Of a stretch of DNA of 64,000 nucleotides, positions 11,557 through 23,172 are shown in pieces. Source of the DNA: Serilophus lunatus (Eukaryota; Chordata; Aves; Passeriformes; Eurylaimidae); assembly GCA_013399895.1 (NCBI GenBank), contig VXBA01001256.1:62001-126000 (forward strand), written 5' to 3'. The notes under the pieces were generated by a model. It did not search any database, was not told the origin of the DNA, and saw only the letters and a program-made list of their open reading frames with translations. How positions within the stretch are numbered: position 1 is the stretch's first letter; each line of letters opens with the position of its first letter. A program made the translations under genes and the position numbers.

Positions 11557-11624
11557 CCAATAAGAAGACAACTTTGCCGGGAAGAAGACAGTGAGTTCGC
11601 GTGAGACTTGGAGGGCTTAAAAAG
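11557..11624 (+). promoter_or_regulatory. LTR core promoter (CCAAT + TTAAAA)
   Basis: AACCAATAAG at 11555-11563 and GGCTTAAAAAGC around 11614-11625 are spaced like a CCAAT/TATA pair. The same pair occurs at equivalent places in the 30-kb copy (GACCAATGG and GGCTTAAAAG). Activity is not shown by sequence. Confidence 0.55.
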
Positions 11625-12043
11625 CTGAACATGGAAGTCCTCCCTTTCTTCAGCTTCCAGTTGAGCTGAGGAGCAGCACGGCCCCTCTCCTCCAGGCTTC
11701 CAGACCCCATGGCTTGACTCTGCTCTCCTTCTTCAGCACTGGAGCCAAGCCAGCATAATCGCAAGTGAAAGCTTCCCCGAGGGCCTCCCTGAGGTGGGGG
11801 GTGCTTTTCACTTCTTTTGTATTTTGCAGAGACTTCGAGGGCCGGGAGTTAAACCATCAGAGAGAGAGGGGCGGCTTCCTTTTCCTTCTGCTTCTTGGCC
11901 AGCCCCACCTGGCATTGAGAAGCAGTTTGGGGTTTTTTTGATGTTTTTTCTGTTTTTTTTCTGCGTGACTCTGTCGGGTGTTTCTTTGTGTAAAGTCTCT
12001 ATGTTCCCATAAAATTTTTTTTTTTTCCGGTCGAGCCCCAGAC

Positions 12044-12049
12044 AATAAA
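12044..12049 (+). terminator. LTR polyadenylation signal AATAAA
   Basis: AATAAA about 85 bp before the LTR 3' end, at the same relative place as in the other family A copies (31149-31154, and inverted at 60309-60314). Confidence 0.7.
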
Positions 12050-12980
12050 ACTATCACCTGCTGTTAAATTCTGTTGAGTCTTCCGTCATTGCAATTGTGC
12101 CCACATGGTGAAAATAGTGGTTCAAACCACCACACCTATTTACTTGGTCTCAGTTTTGATACAAGAGTACCTGACTTTGGTGTTTCTGTTGTGATTATCT
12201 AGGAAATATTATCCTTTTATGGTATTGCTAATAGATAATTCCGGGCTTACCAGATTCCTCTCTTTTAATATTCTGGTTAATATGTGAAAAACTGTGAAAT
12301 GTGCCATACCTCATGGTACTATCAGCAACTTCTGTGAGCTTCTCACCCTGTTATGCCCACTAGTTTCTTATGCCAAATACAGTAGTTTTTCGTGGTCTTT
12401 TCACTTACCTGAACCTCTAACATTAAAATATCTAAATCAAGGGCTGAAACCTCATCTCTAACAGCTGATGGCTGAATTGCCCGTTGACTGTATTGGCATG
12501 ATAAAGTCTGCACTGATTATAAAAGGGGGAAAATGTAGACATCTCCATTTGGACTTTTTCTCTGAAATTGATTTTCACCCTTTGCAACATTATCTGAAGG
12601 TCTCTAGCACATTCCCCATGCAGAAAAATTGAGGGAGTGAACAAACCAAAGTCCCAGAAGGCTCCATATACCACAAAGGTACAAAAGACCTCAAGCAGAT
12701 TCAATTCTGAATCACAGTATATTTATATGAACCTCAGTCCTTAAATTTCTATCAACACATCTCCACCCACACTGTTCAGCTCTATAGAGAGAGACAACTT
12801 TTTTCGTTTTCCTTTCTCTAATCTCTATCTCTTGAGATCAGTTTTCTCATAATCTGCTTTTTTCAAATCTTATAGTACAAGAACTCCCTGACCAAAACCT
12901 CCTTTCCTCAAGTGGGCCAATGGTAACTTGCATGTTCCTTGCTATGCCCCCAGGCGCTGAGTGTAGTTGGAATAAAGCAG

Positions 12981-13092
12981 CCTATATTATGTTATGTTTA
13001 TATTATGATATGTCATGTTATGTTTGTTATGTTAGTTATGTTATATTGTGCTATGTTATGCTGTGGTATGCTATGCTATGCTATGGTGTGCG
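12981..13092. repeat. TATG(C/T)-type pentanucleotide array
   Basis: About 110 bp of imperfect TTATG/CTATG units. The left part is mostly TTATG-like and degenerate. The right part (13062-13085) is nearly pure CTATG. Two overlapping short frames here are translations of the array and not genes. Confidence 0.93.
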
Positions 13093-14340
13093 TGTTAGTA
13101 AAATGTTTTAGCCTCCAGAAGACCATGGCTGTATGCTAAATGCATTGGAAGTAGTCAATAGTCTTATAGCTCCAAAACTACATCTAGAAATCATTTTTGA
13201 GACTTTTAGTTCACACAGATTGAAAACAGTTCCTAGCACTTTAGCAGCAGAGGTGATTGAGTTTCAGCACCCAGGAGTATTTCAGGCAGTGTACAATCTA
13301 CAAGTAGAACAACTGACATATGGTCTTCAACAAGAAATGCCTTGTCATTCAGTCCTGTTAAACTGACATGTAAAACTGCTTACACTGACCAGGAAAACCC
13401 TGAGCTTGCTACCCTGTTGTTCAGAGTAGCCTCTGTAAGAGTAGGATAATGTTCAGTACCTGTACATGACTAGACCTAAAACAACAATATAAATGTAGCA
13501 CAGGAAAAATACAAAAGAGAAGGGGAATTTTTCTCTACATATGATAAAAATTCCAAGAATGGTCTGGAACTAATCTCCCAAAATGGCTAAGAAAACCTCT
13601 GAAGAAATTTTTCCCTTTTCTTGCTTAGCTGAGGTTTGTATTTCACTGCATTCATTAGAGGAATACAAAAATATTTTGACTCTAAACTTTACCAGCAATT
13701 TATTTACTTGTAATGTACACATTCAAACCAGTATATTGAAAATTAAAGTTGCTTCCTGTTTTTCAAAGGAAGAATATGGCGTACGTATCTATATTTAGTC
13801 AAAGGGTGTACTCTAAGGGTGTAATCTAAGCATTTATATACTTGTCACCAGTTTGCCTGTAACATAATTCACTTCAAATAAACAGTACAATTTAGGTGGA
13901 TATGTGCTACATCTGTACAATAACTTAGCTTCTTAGGTCACCCCACTGTCTCAAATTGTCTGAAGTGCATGTGTTTTCATTTACAAAAAAATTGTTGTAA
14001 TGATTTAATTAGTTTCTTACACAATGAAAATATTGTATTAACATACAATAACTAGGACAGTTAACTGCTCACAACAGAAGTACAGACATAATCCTGCTAA
14101 TTTTATCTCTCTCTGTTCTAATCTTTCAGCATGGGAGATGTAACAAATATGTCTTTTTCAGCTACAGAAATGCTACTCTTTTGAATAGTAGTCTATTTCT
14201 ACATTTATCAGGTAAACTGCTATATAGAATAGCAATTACATTTTGGGGGACAGCATATAAACTCTAGAATAAATCTGGATCAAGTGCCCTGCAGACTGTC
14301 TTATAAAATGCTAGACACTAATCACATTTTAACATACAGC

Positions 14341-14390
14341 ACCTCAAGGAACCTCAAGGAATCAATCAAGAACCTCAAGGTATCAATCAT
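14341..14390. repeat. Short tandem duplication (AACCTCAAGG...ATCAATCA)
   Basis: ACCTCAAGG occurs three times within 50 bp, twice followed by a/t-ATCAATCA, so the block is a two-and-a-half copy duplication. It is too short and irregular for a CRISPR. Confidence 0.8.
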
Positions 14391-16329
14391 TAGAATAGAA
14401 GTGGAGCCACAGAACAGTGAAGTGAAACATTGATGGTTTGCCTTCAATGACAATGAAAGAAATTGTTCCTATCTATCTGCCAGATTGGTATTTATGGTCT
14501 ACCAAGGTATTAGATTTTTGTTTTTTTCCCAGCTGGAACAAGACATATATTTTAAATCACTGGTTCTAGCTTGTGTCAAAATCCTTTATCTAAGTATATA
14601 ACAGACTCTTAATTAAAAAAAACCACAACAAAACACAACAAAAACCAAGCAACTAGCAAAGAAACAAATGCATCTTAAAAGTTGTATCTTAAAAAAATGT
14701 ATCTTGAAAAGTTCAATTACCAACCTCACAAATTTAAAAATCATTTTTTATTAGACTATACATTTAATGAAAACACTTTTCACCATCCATTTACGAAATG
14801 TTCACTACTTTGTTTTTTTGAAATGCTGTACAATTCACAAAAGCAACACTCTTTTTTTGTTCTTAAGTAATGCACACATTTTTCTGAAACAGTGAAACTC
14901 ACTTTTTTCTTTAAGACTGTATGACTGGGGTGTGTTTTGATTTATTTTTCATCATTTCATGGACTTTTTACATGTTACTCTTATTACATAAAATTAACAT
15001 ACACAGTAACAATGCTAGTCACTGAGAAAATCTCAAACCCTGCAGGGAAAAAATATCCTTTCTGATATTAAAAATGAAGTCACTACTGAAAAGGCAGTGT
15101 TTTCTGCTGTGTTAAAAAACAAGTAAATATGAGTAAGCAGACTTCCAAGTATCTTGCACTTTTAATAGTAATAATGTCATAAAGTTCTTTTGTGTTCGTT
15201 AGATACTTTTCCTGTCTAAAATCAAGCTCAGCACTCTTAACACATTTGCAATTTGAAGGGGAGAAGCAAACCCCTAACACTGTACATTGGCCTTTCTTGT
15301 TCTCATCAACTATAGTAGATTTGTTCTGATAGTTCATTGGAATCAGAGAGGAACAAGGTTGTCTTTATTAGCATTTTAAAGAATCTTGGCAAGTTTTTAC
15401 ATTTTCCTAAATATAGGAACCTCAGATAGGCTTCAGCTTATGGAGGAAGAATACGGAGAATTGAACTCTTCTCCTATACTCTGCAAGACCATACATGACA
15501 TTTTAGCCTTAAATCATTTTTCCTACTAATCTATTTTGCAGCTGACCAATACTTCTTACATTATTTTTTGTGGTACTCTTTTCAGTGAGAAAATGGTTTT
15601 TGGATTTTAGAATTTTTATACTTACATAAATATTATTTATTTACTTTTAAGTAGAATACACCACACCACTAAATATTCTAGGTAACAAGACTCAGAAACA
15701 GAGCTTGTTTAGATGTATTTCTTAAGCTTTAGGTGGATGACACAGATTTATAAGGTTGATTTTAAAAGAACAGCAGAAATGCATCAGACAACATATCTAG
15801 ACTCAGGTGCTGTAGAATCTGCTGCCTGTTTCAAGTGAGAAATTCCAGACAGACCTTGGCATAGCATCTAAAATATGAATGTGGAGTGGAACTATATTTG
15901 TATAGACATCAGCTTATATTCTTTATTCATATCAGAATAACCAAGAGATAAATTTGACTCACAGATTTGCTTTTGAATAGATGAGTATGGATGAATTCTA
16001 ATAAGTGAAAGCAAAGCCATTCAAACGCCTATTGGTATTTCTCAGATTGTAAACGAGCAGATATGCCAAAATGTAGAGGCAAATACTCCTGATTCGCACT
16101 TCATCTCACTACTGAAAGCCTATATGATCTTGTTTATTAATCAGAAATGATTCCACATATTCTCAATAATTTATCATTGGGAAGTACAGCCAGTTGATAT
16201 GTGGGACACTCTTCACATAAATATTCTCTTTAAAAGCCATGTGAGTGTCTCAGTGCAGCCTATTAAAAATTTGTTGTACTGTACTTTTCCCTACATCTTT
16301 ATACCCTGTATAGCATAAAGGAGTTTGTG

Positions 16330-17964
16330 GGAGGGAACATTTTCACCAAGGATGAGGAAAAGGCTGAGGTACTTAATGCCTTCTTTGGCTCAATCTTTAA
16401 CAGAAAGACTGGTTATCCTCAGAACAACCAGGCCCTGAAGTGAACTAATGTACCACTTAGGCGCTCCCAAGTCTATGGGGCTGGATGGGGTTCATCCAAG
16501 GCTACTGAGAGAGCTGGCAGAAGAGCTCATCAAGTCACATCCCATCATTTATCATCAGTCCTGGCTAACCAAGTTGGTTGGTCCCAGATGACTGGAGGTT
16601 AGCTGATGTGACATCCATATAAAAGAAGGTTTGGAAGGAGAATTTAGGGAACTATAGTCAGGTTGGCCTCAGTGCCAGGGAAGGTTATGGAACAGGTCAT
16701 CTTGAGTGCCATCATGCAGCACATACAGGCCCAGTCAACATGATTTAGGAAAGGCAGGTCCAACTTGACCAACCTGATCTCCTTTTATGACTAGGTGATC
16801 CAATTGGTGGATAAAGGCAAGGCTGTGGGCATAGTTTACCTGGACTGCAGTAAAGCCTTTGATACTGTCTCCTACAGCATTCTCCTGTATAAGCTGGTAG
16901 CCCACAGCTTGGATGGATGCATTCTTTGCTGGATTAAAAGCCTCCTGTGTGAGTAGGCCCAGAGAGTGATGGTAATTGATGCTAGACCCAGCTGGCAGAT
17001 GATCACTACTGAGGTTCCTCAGGGCCCAGTATTGAGATCAGTCCTGTTTAACATCTTTTTTGATGATTTGGATGAGGGGATAGAGGGCACCCTCAGTCAG
17101 TTTGCAGGTGACACTATGTTGGGCAGGAATGTTGATCGGCTGGAGGGCAGGAAGTGATCTGGACAGGTTGGATTGATGGGCTGAGACCAACAGTATGAGA
17201 TTCAACAAGTTCAAATGCCACATTCTGTACTTTGGTCAAAACAACCTGAGGCAATGCTAAAGCCTAGGGGAAGAATGGCTAGAAATGGCGCAGCGGAAAA
17301 GGATCTAGTTGTGCTGGTCAACAACCAGCTGAACATGAGCCAACACTGTGCCCAGGTGGCCAAGAAAGCCAATGCCATCTTGGCCTGTATCAGAAATAGT
17401 GTGGCCAGCAGGACTAGGGAAGTGATTGTCCCTCTGTACTCAGTACTGGTGAGGTTGCAGCTTGAGTACTGCATCCGGTTCTGGGCCCTTCACTTCAAGA
17501 AAGACATTGGGGTGCTGGAGTGTGTCCAGAGAAGGGCAACATAGCCTTCAAAGGATCTAGAGAGTAAGTCATATGAAGACTGGCTGTGGGACGTGTTGGT
17601 TAGCCTGGAGAAGAGGAGGCTCAGGAGAGACCCCATTGCTGTCTCCAACTGCTTGAAAGGAGGTTGTAGCCAGGTGGTGTTTGGCCTCTTCTCCCAGGCA
17701 ACCAGTGACAGAATGAGAGGAAATGGCCTTAAACTCACCAGGGGAAGTTCAGGTTGGACACCAGGAAGAATTTCTTCACTGAAATATTGTTAATCATTGG
17801 AATGGGCTGCCCGGGGGGTGGTGGACTCACCATACCTAGAAGTGTACAAGAAATGACCAGATGTGACACTTAGGGTTATGGTTTGGTTGGTGTTGTGGTA
17901 TTCAGTCAAGGGTTGGACTCTATGATCTTTGACGTCTTTTACAACCTCAATGATTCTATAATTC
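16330..17964 (+). mobile_element. CR1 retrotransposon, 5'-truncated, plus strand
   Basis: About 1.6 kb of CR1 from the region between endonuclease and RT through to the 3' end (CAATGATTCTATAATTC at 17949-17964). The ORF2 part is described separately. The 3' UTR ('ggttggactctatgatc' and related text) runs from about 17800. Confidence 0.95.
16360..17790 (+). pseudogene. CR1 ORF2 reverse-transcriptase remnant, inactive site
   Basis: The 5' part shows the linker leading to RT (EVLNAFFGSIFN near 16370). RT motif A appears as VYLDCSKAFDTVS around 16835-16870. Motif B (EVPQGPVLRSVLFNIFFDDLDEG) lies in the frame starting 16966. The catalytic box reads FAGD instead of FADD at 17101-17112, so one of the two metal-binding aspartates is lost. 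After a frameshift the conserved tail (MSQHCAQVAKKANAILACIRNSVASRTRE...) occupies 17326-17544, and a further frame holds the last part to about 17790. Several stops and frameshifts make it dead. Confidence 0.93.
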
Positions 17965-18154
17965 GTTAGGTTCTTTTTTCTGTCACATTGAAACTTTAAT
18001 TTTCTCTTAGAAAGAGTCTTTTTTTGTGTGTGTGCTAAACAATGTCATTTTGACAGATTCTTGTCTATCATAGCTTCAGCTTAATTTGGAAATTTTAACT
18101 ACAGAATGAAAACTATTAAATGGCTTTATAACACTTCCTTGTTCTTATACCATA

Positions 18155-18380
18155 CAGAATCACAGAATTAACTAGGTTGGAAAAGACATTTGAGATTACC
18201 TAGTCCAACCTATTACCTAACACCATCTCAACAACTAAATGCCACATCCAGTCTTTTTTTAAACACTTCCAGGGACAGTGATTCCATCACCTCTATGGGC
18301 AGCCCATTCCAATGGCAAATCACTCTCTCTGATATTTTTTTTCTCAATGTCTAGAATTTTTTCCTAATGTCTACCTAATA
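18155..18380 (-). mobile_element. CR1 3'-UTR fragment, minus strand
   Basis: Begins at 'cagaatcacagaattaactagg' and runs through 'ccacatccagtcttttttt' and 'cagcccattccaatgg', the standard inverted CR1 3' UTR order. It is truncated before the coding region and lies about 190 bp from the 3' end of the plus-strand CR1, tail to tail. Confidence 0.9.
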
Positions 18381-19635
18381 TTCTTGGCACTTTGAAATGA
18401 GGCATGGTTTGCTTTTGCAATCTCTTTTGCTTCCTGGCAAATATTTTAACCTAATATTTTAATATTCTGTGTATTTTATTGTCTCACAGTTTTTAAAATA
18501 AAAAACAGCAAGAAAATAATAATCAGGAAAATAGATAAGGTAGTATAAGAGAGCAGATTTATAATTTTAAAAGCATTTTGATAACTGAATTTATGAAGAT
18601 TATTCATTTGCCTCTGACAGACATCACTGGGCATGAAAGCAGCCCTTGTACTGTCTTCATAACCATATATAAGTGATAAAATCTTGTACCAATGCACCTC
18701 AAGAGAGATAGCAGAGAGTAGACATGGCAGTCATGCTGACATCAGCACATCTGGGATAAATCTTTTGGTACCTGTGAAACAATACAATTAACAATGTGAA
18801 GAGCTAGCGCTATCGTCTTGTGCATGAGTAGTCCTCAAAGAAATATCTGCAAGTTGAATATCTGGCTATTTCCTAATTCTCTCATCACTGTTTTTTAATA
18901 CTAGGGAAATAAAATGTGCCCATTACTTTGGCATCATCTGTCATCCAGACAGTGTATAGTTGAGAACAACATAGATTTTGTGCCCAAAAGCACTGTCTGA
19001 CTAGAACAGAACCTGTTTTCCATTCATCAATTTCTTAAAGCATTATCTCCTACTTACCAAGCAGGTGGGTGAAGTATAAAAAAAGGTGGCACAATTTCTG
19101 TAGTAGTTGTATTTTTTCTTGCATTATAAATCCATATAAATCACTTTCATCTCTCAGTGTGTCATGAACAGGTGATAGCAAGATAGACTGCCAGCACAGC
19201 TATTTGAATTTAAAATCCAACTTTATCACAATTCAATAGGCAGAATAGGAGTCAGGAAAAAGAAAAAGAAAAACAACAAAGAGTGGGAGAACATATATAG
19301 GAAGCTGCAGCTTCCTAGGGATATTTGTCTTCAAAACATCAGAAAATTATTAGCACACTTTTTGTTGATAAAGAAGTTATCCAAAACAATAATTTAGCAA
19401 CAACATTTAATCTCTTCTTGGTTTGGAATACCCAAAATGGAGATTATTTTAAGCTGAAATATATTATTTGTTTGTAGAGATATTTGTTTTTCAAAACTCA
19501 TACTTGTAGGATATTTTGGGGTTTAGTTTGGGTTTTTTAGCTTGTCTGGATAGTAGCTCCAACTGTTTGTATTCTGTAAGACTGTAACTTCCATAGGCCA
19601 AGTGGTTTCAGAAACATTTCAGCCATAGTTACCTG
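18381..19635. other. Unique AT-rich intergenic sequence
   Basis: No gene, RNA or repeat recognised. Confidence 0.5.
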
Positions 19636-20463
19636 TCCATAGAATAACCAAATGACAGAGCAGATGAGGTCAGAAGCAGCCTCTGGACATCATCTAGTCC
19701 TGTGCTCAAGCAGGGCCAGCTACAGAAGAACCAAAGCCAGCTGGGTTTTGAATAGCAACAAGAATTCATTCGCCACAATCTCTCTGGACAAGCCAGGTAA
19801 GTATTTGATTTTTTTTCCTTACTGAGACAGTGTTTTTCTAATGTTTAAATGGCATTTCTTGTGTTTCAGTTGTACTCATTTGTTTTTGTTCTTTCATGAA
19901 GAACCACTGAGAACAGTCTGGCTCTATCTCCTTTATTCCCTCCATCAGGTATTTATATACACTGATAATGTGCTCTGTAAGCCTTCTCTGCTTGAGCTTA
20001 AAAGGTCTCAGCTCTCTTAGTCTTTCCTCATATGAGATTTATTCTATTCACTTTATCATCTTTGCTGGACTTGCTCAAGTACATCTGCATCTCTCCTGTA
20101 CTGGGGAACCAAGATGAGGACCTTGCACTCCAGATATGTCTCTCCAGGGCTGACCCAGAGGGGAAGCAGATGCAGAGCTCTTAAAGTGCTGAGAGTGCTC
20201 TTCCTAATGCAGCCCAGGATACTGAAAGGGTACTAGCTTATGATTAATCTGTTGCCCATGAGGACAACCAGGTCTATTTTCCTGAAATGCTGCTTTCCAA
20301 ACTGTTGGTCCCCAGCCTGTACTGGTCCATAGGGTTATTTGTCCCCAGGTGCAGAACTTGGCATTTTTGCCTGCTGAGCTCTATAATGTCCCTATCAGTC
20401 CAATTCTCCAGCCTATCCAGGTCCCTCTGAATGGCAGCACAACCCTCTGGTGTTATCAACCAG
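19636..20463 (-). mobile_element. CR1 fragment (older subfamily), minus strand
   Basis: Inverted CR1 3' UTR and distal ORF2 of a different subfamily from the copy at 3.7 kb. The 3' end near 19640 reads 'tagaataaccaaatgac' and continues into 'ggacatcatctagtcc'. Higher up, at 20300-20460, inverted text corresponding to 'RDLDRLENWTDR...SRQKCQVLHLGTNNP' is readable over 60 codons (20274-20459). It is highly diverged, with no long frame. Confidence 0.85.
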
Positions 20464-20880
20464 TTTTCAAGGTTTTATATCAGATGAAAATTTTAAAACT
20501 ATTTCCTATAAATATTCCTGTATGCAACTTAGAAATTTTTACATGAACAGTCGCAATCATAAAACTGAATAGCATTCATTCCCCTGAGCAACAGAAAAGC
20601 ATTGTGAAACAACTTTTTAAACATTCTGACAGACAGCAACAATGGAAACTGCTTTGTTTTCCCATGTTAGCAATTTGACACCAAGCTGTGAGATATTCTA
20701 CCATCTATTTTTCTTTTTTTTGTTCATCAGGAGTATTTGCATCAGCTACAGAGTTTTTCCATTCTGAATGAATTCACTCCAACATTTACAAATCATCCCA
20801 TTACTCTTGGTATGTGATTGTTCTAGTGATACAGGACTATATAATACTTCTATCCAAGTACATTAAAAACCATAATATAT
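20464..20880. other. Unique spacer
   Basis: No gene or repeat recognised between the CR1 and the LTR that starts at 20881. Confidence 0.5.
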
Positions 20881-21926
20881 TGGGTTTTCTGTTGCCAGAT
20901 TTTGGTAGTGGCAGGGGGGCTATAGGAGAGTCTTCGAGAAGCTGCTGGAAGCTTCCCCCAATGCCAGCAGGCTCCAGGCCAGACCCACCACTGCCCAAGG
21001 CCAGGCCATTCAGGAGCGATAGCAATGCCTCTGTGATAACATATTAAGAAGAAAGAAAAAAAGTTAAGTGTTAGATGAAGATGGCTGCTAAGGAAGAGCA
21101 GAGTGAGAACTTGTCAACAACAATGCAGACACCAAGGTCCCTGGAGGAGGAGGGGAAGGAGGAGATGCTCCTGGTGCCGGAGCTGAGGTTCCACTGCAGC
21201 CCATGGGGAAGACCATGGTGAAGCAGCTGTGCCCCTGCAGCCCATGGAGGACCACAGGAGTGCAGAGATCCACCTGCAGCCTGGGGAGAGGCCAACACTG
21301 GAGCAGGTGGATGCCTGAAGAAGGCTGTGACTGTTTTAGAGGCCTATGTTGGAGCAGGGTCCTGGCAGGGACCTGCTGACCCATTGGGAGAGGAACCCAC
21401 ACTGGAGCAGATTTTCCTGGTAGGACTTGTGGCCTGTGGGGGACCCACGCTGGAGCAGCCTGTGCCTGGAGGACTATGCCCTGTGGAAAACTGACCCACG
21501 TGGCAACATTGTGTAAAGAATTGTTGCCTGTGTGATGGATTCTCATCGGAGAAGTTTGTGAAGGATTGTCTCCCGTAGGAAAGACCCCGCAGGAAGCAGG
21601 AGAAGATTCCTCTTTCTGAGCAGTGGCAGAAACAGCAACTGACCATAAACTTCATTCCCCATCTCCTTCCACCACTGTGGGGGAGGAGATAGAACCTGGT
21701 AGGAGGGGGCATGGGGGAAAGGTGTGTTTATTTTACTTCTCATTCTTTAGCTGTGATCCTGTTAGTAGTAAATTCAATTAATACCCCCACTTGGAGTCTG
21801 TTTTGCCCGTGATGGTGATCGTAAGGGATCCTCATGGTCCTTGTCTCTCCTCTGCCCATTTGTAGAGGGGAGTGAGAGAGTGGCTTTAGTGGGTCCCTGG
21901 CATCCAGGCAGGGTCAAACCACTACA
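20881..21926 (+). mobile_element. LTR with internal ~50-bp degenerate repeats (family B), plus
   Basis: Plus-strand LTR from TGGGTTTTCTG (20881) to CAAACCACTACA (21926). Features in order: a TATA-like AACATATTAAG near 21038; a GC-rich leader-like segment in which (A/C)(C/T)(A/G)CTGGAGCAG-type units recur about every 50 bp (near 21298, 21349, 21402 and 21450); a poly(A)-type AGTAAA near 21768; and the conserved tail 'GAGTCTGTTTTGCCCGTGATGG'. I know this arrangement from abundant avian LTRs with the same 'ctggagcag' repeats. The element at 63831 has the matching 3' end. No target duplication could be confirmed. The minus-strand frames of 75-152 codons are chance frames. Confidence 0.85.
21290..21470. 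repeat. Degenerate ~50-bp tandem units (CTGGAGCAG)
   Basis: Four CTGGAGCAG/TTGGAGCAG cores at roughly 50-bp spacing, each followed by variable text such as 'gacctgctgaccc' or 'gacttgtggcctgtg', within the LTR. Confidence 0.85.
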
Positions 21927-22148
21927 AATAAAAATGGCACACAAGTTGAAAATTTATTTTCTTACTTTTTATTTATTTTCTTACTTTTTTCTAAACAAGT
22001 GCTGTATTGCTTTCTTGGTGGTGGTTCTATGCTCTCTACAAAGAGAACCTTCCTTTCCCATCACTTCTACAGTATAGAGAAGATGCAATTGCAGGGATTT
22101 CAGTAGTGATATTTCTGATTGATTCTGCCAGGAATTATTGTTGTTAAG

Positions 22149-22510
22149 TGTCCTGGTTCCAGCCTAGATTAGTGTGGCCAAGACATTGTGTTATTGTATA
22201 CACGTTACGTTATTGCCAGGGATGGGGGAAATAGGACTTCTCTTGCTTCTGGGAAGAAAGGTCAACTCTTTCTAGTGGAACAAAGTGTGGTGGGGTGGGG
22301 AACCCATTGGCCATTGTTTTTTATCTTGGGGTCTGCAGTGAGCATTTTTGAATGTAAATAATCCTATTTTTTTGTAAATTTTTAATAGCGTTGTTGTTAC
22401 TGTTCATTTTCTTGTCACATTGCTCTTTCCAGTAAATCGTTCTTATCTCAAAGCATGACCTTTGTCTTTTGTGCTTCCAGTTCTCCTCTCCAGCCACCTG
22501 TCTACCCACA
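22149..22510 (+). mobile_element. TGTCC-type LTR (family C), plus, 3'-truncated
   Basis: Starts TGTCCTGGTTCCAGCC and shares, in order, with the element at 42706: 'gaaaggnactct..ttgcttctg', then 'tctagtgga', then 'cagtaaatcgttcttatctc' and 'gacctttgtcttttgtg', then 'ttctcctctccagcca'. TGTCCTGGTTTCAGC is a well-known start of avian ERV LTRs. It stops near 22510, about 50-80 bp short of the other copy's end, so it is 3'-truncated or rearranged. Confidence 0.8.
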
Positions 22511-23108
22511 TAAAAAGCATAGACAGGATTCTTATATTATTTTTTATTTTTTCTCTTTTTTCTTCGCAGAATTGTCATGGGTTAGAAGAGTTGTTGTTTT
22601 AGTGAGAAAATAGCAAGCAGGAGAATACAGGGCAAAATCAATTTCCAACAATAAGTGTTGTGATTTTTTTTTCTCAATAAACAATTTTAACAATACATGT
22701 TTGTATTTTTGTCACCTAAGTATATAAAATGATGGCATATTAGTTTACAAATTTCCAAAAGTTTTACAATTTTATGCCTTACAGTCATGACTTGCTATTT
22801 GTGTTTTCAATTGTAGAATACCATTTACATATCTAGCAATACCATACATATCTTCTGGCACTGAATGCTATTAGGGAAATTGGCATATAGAGAGTCAACT
22901 GATACTGCTAATACTTTGCTAATAATTTAACAGAGCTTGCTTCACAACAGCTTGTAACAGGAGTCTTACTTTGGGTAATCTGATAAATTGTATGTTTATT
23001 ATTAAGTATATGTATGAGAGCATTTCTGGAGGTGGATCCTACAATATTTTTGGAATTATACCCTGAAAGTAATTATAACTGTTTTTTCCTTTCTTGTTTC
23101 ATTCTAGA

Positions 23109-23172
23109 AAGGAAAAACAAAACAAACAAAACAAAAACAAACAACCCACACACACACCTAAACCAAAACACA
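23109..23172. repeat. A/C-rich low-complexity tract
   Basis: AAACAAAC-type run followed by a (CA)5 stretch, seen directly. Confidence 0.9.

Larger units (their letters stand above)
10505..12134 (+). mobile_element. Family A LTR, plus orientation (solo)
   Basis: Long GC-rich LTR ending in GTGGTTCAAACCACCACA, the terminus shared with the elements at 30, 43.7 and 60.2 kb. Promoter-like order in the plus strand is CCAAT at 11557-11561, CTTAAAAAG at about 11616, then AATAAA at 12044-12049 and the shared 'TTCCGTCATTGC' tail. A 30-base block around 11506-11538 (ttttgcctggaatgaagatc...) recurs almost unchanged, inverted, near 60820-60855. The 5' end is placed at TGTCTTAGGG by comparison with the 60-kb copy, and no target duplication was confirmed. 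The 158-292 codon minus-strand frames inside it are products of GC-rich composition, not genes. It is interrupted by a 53-bp N gap. Confidence 0.85.
12135..16330. other. Long unique AT-rich stretch with tandem repeats
   Basis: No gene or transposon recognised. It contains the pentanucleotide array at 12981-13092 and a small tandem duplication at 14341-14390. It also has an A/C-rich tract near 14616-14650. Confidence 0.5.

Noticed and set aside
10819..11764. Long minus-strand open frames (up to 292 codons) in a GC-rich region
   Set aside because: They lie inside a family A LTR, overlap other frames equally long on both strands, and show proline/alanine/glycine-rich composition with no domain. 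Stop-poor GC-rich DNA explains them.
12432..12704. 90-codon minus-strand frame, and similar frames in unique DNA (e.g. 26741-27058, 54416-54712, 61620-61871)
   Set aside because: No domain, no plausible splice context that I could defend, and lengths expected by chance in 64 kb.
14341..14390. Short repeated ACCTCAAGG units as a possible CRISPR
   Set aside because: Three tiny copies, no regular spacers, and eukaryotic context.
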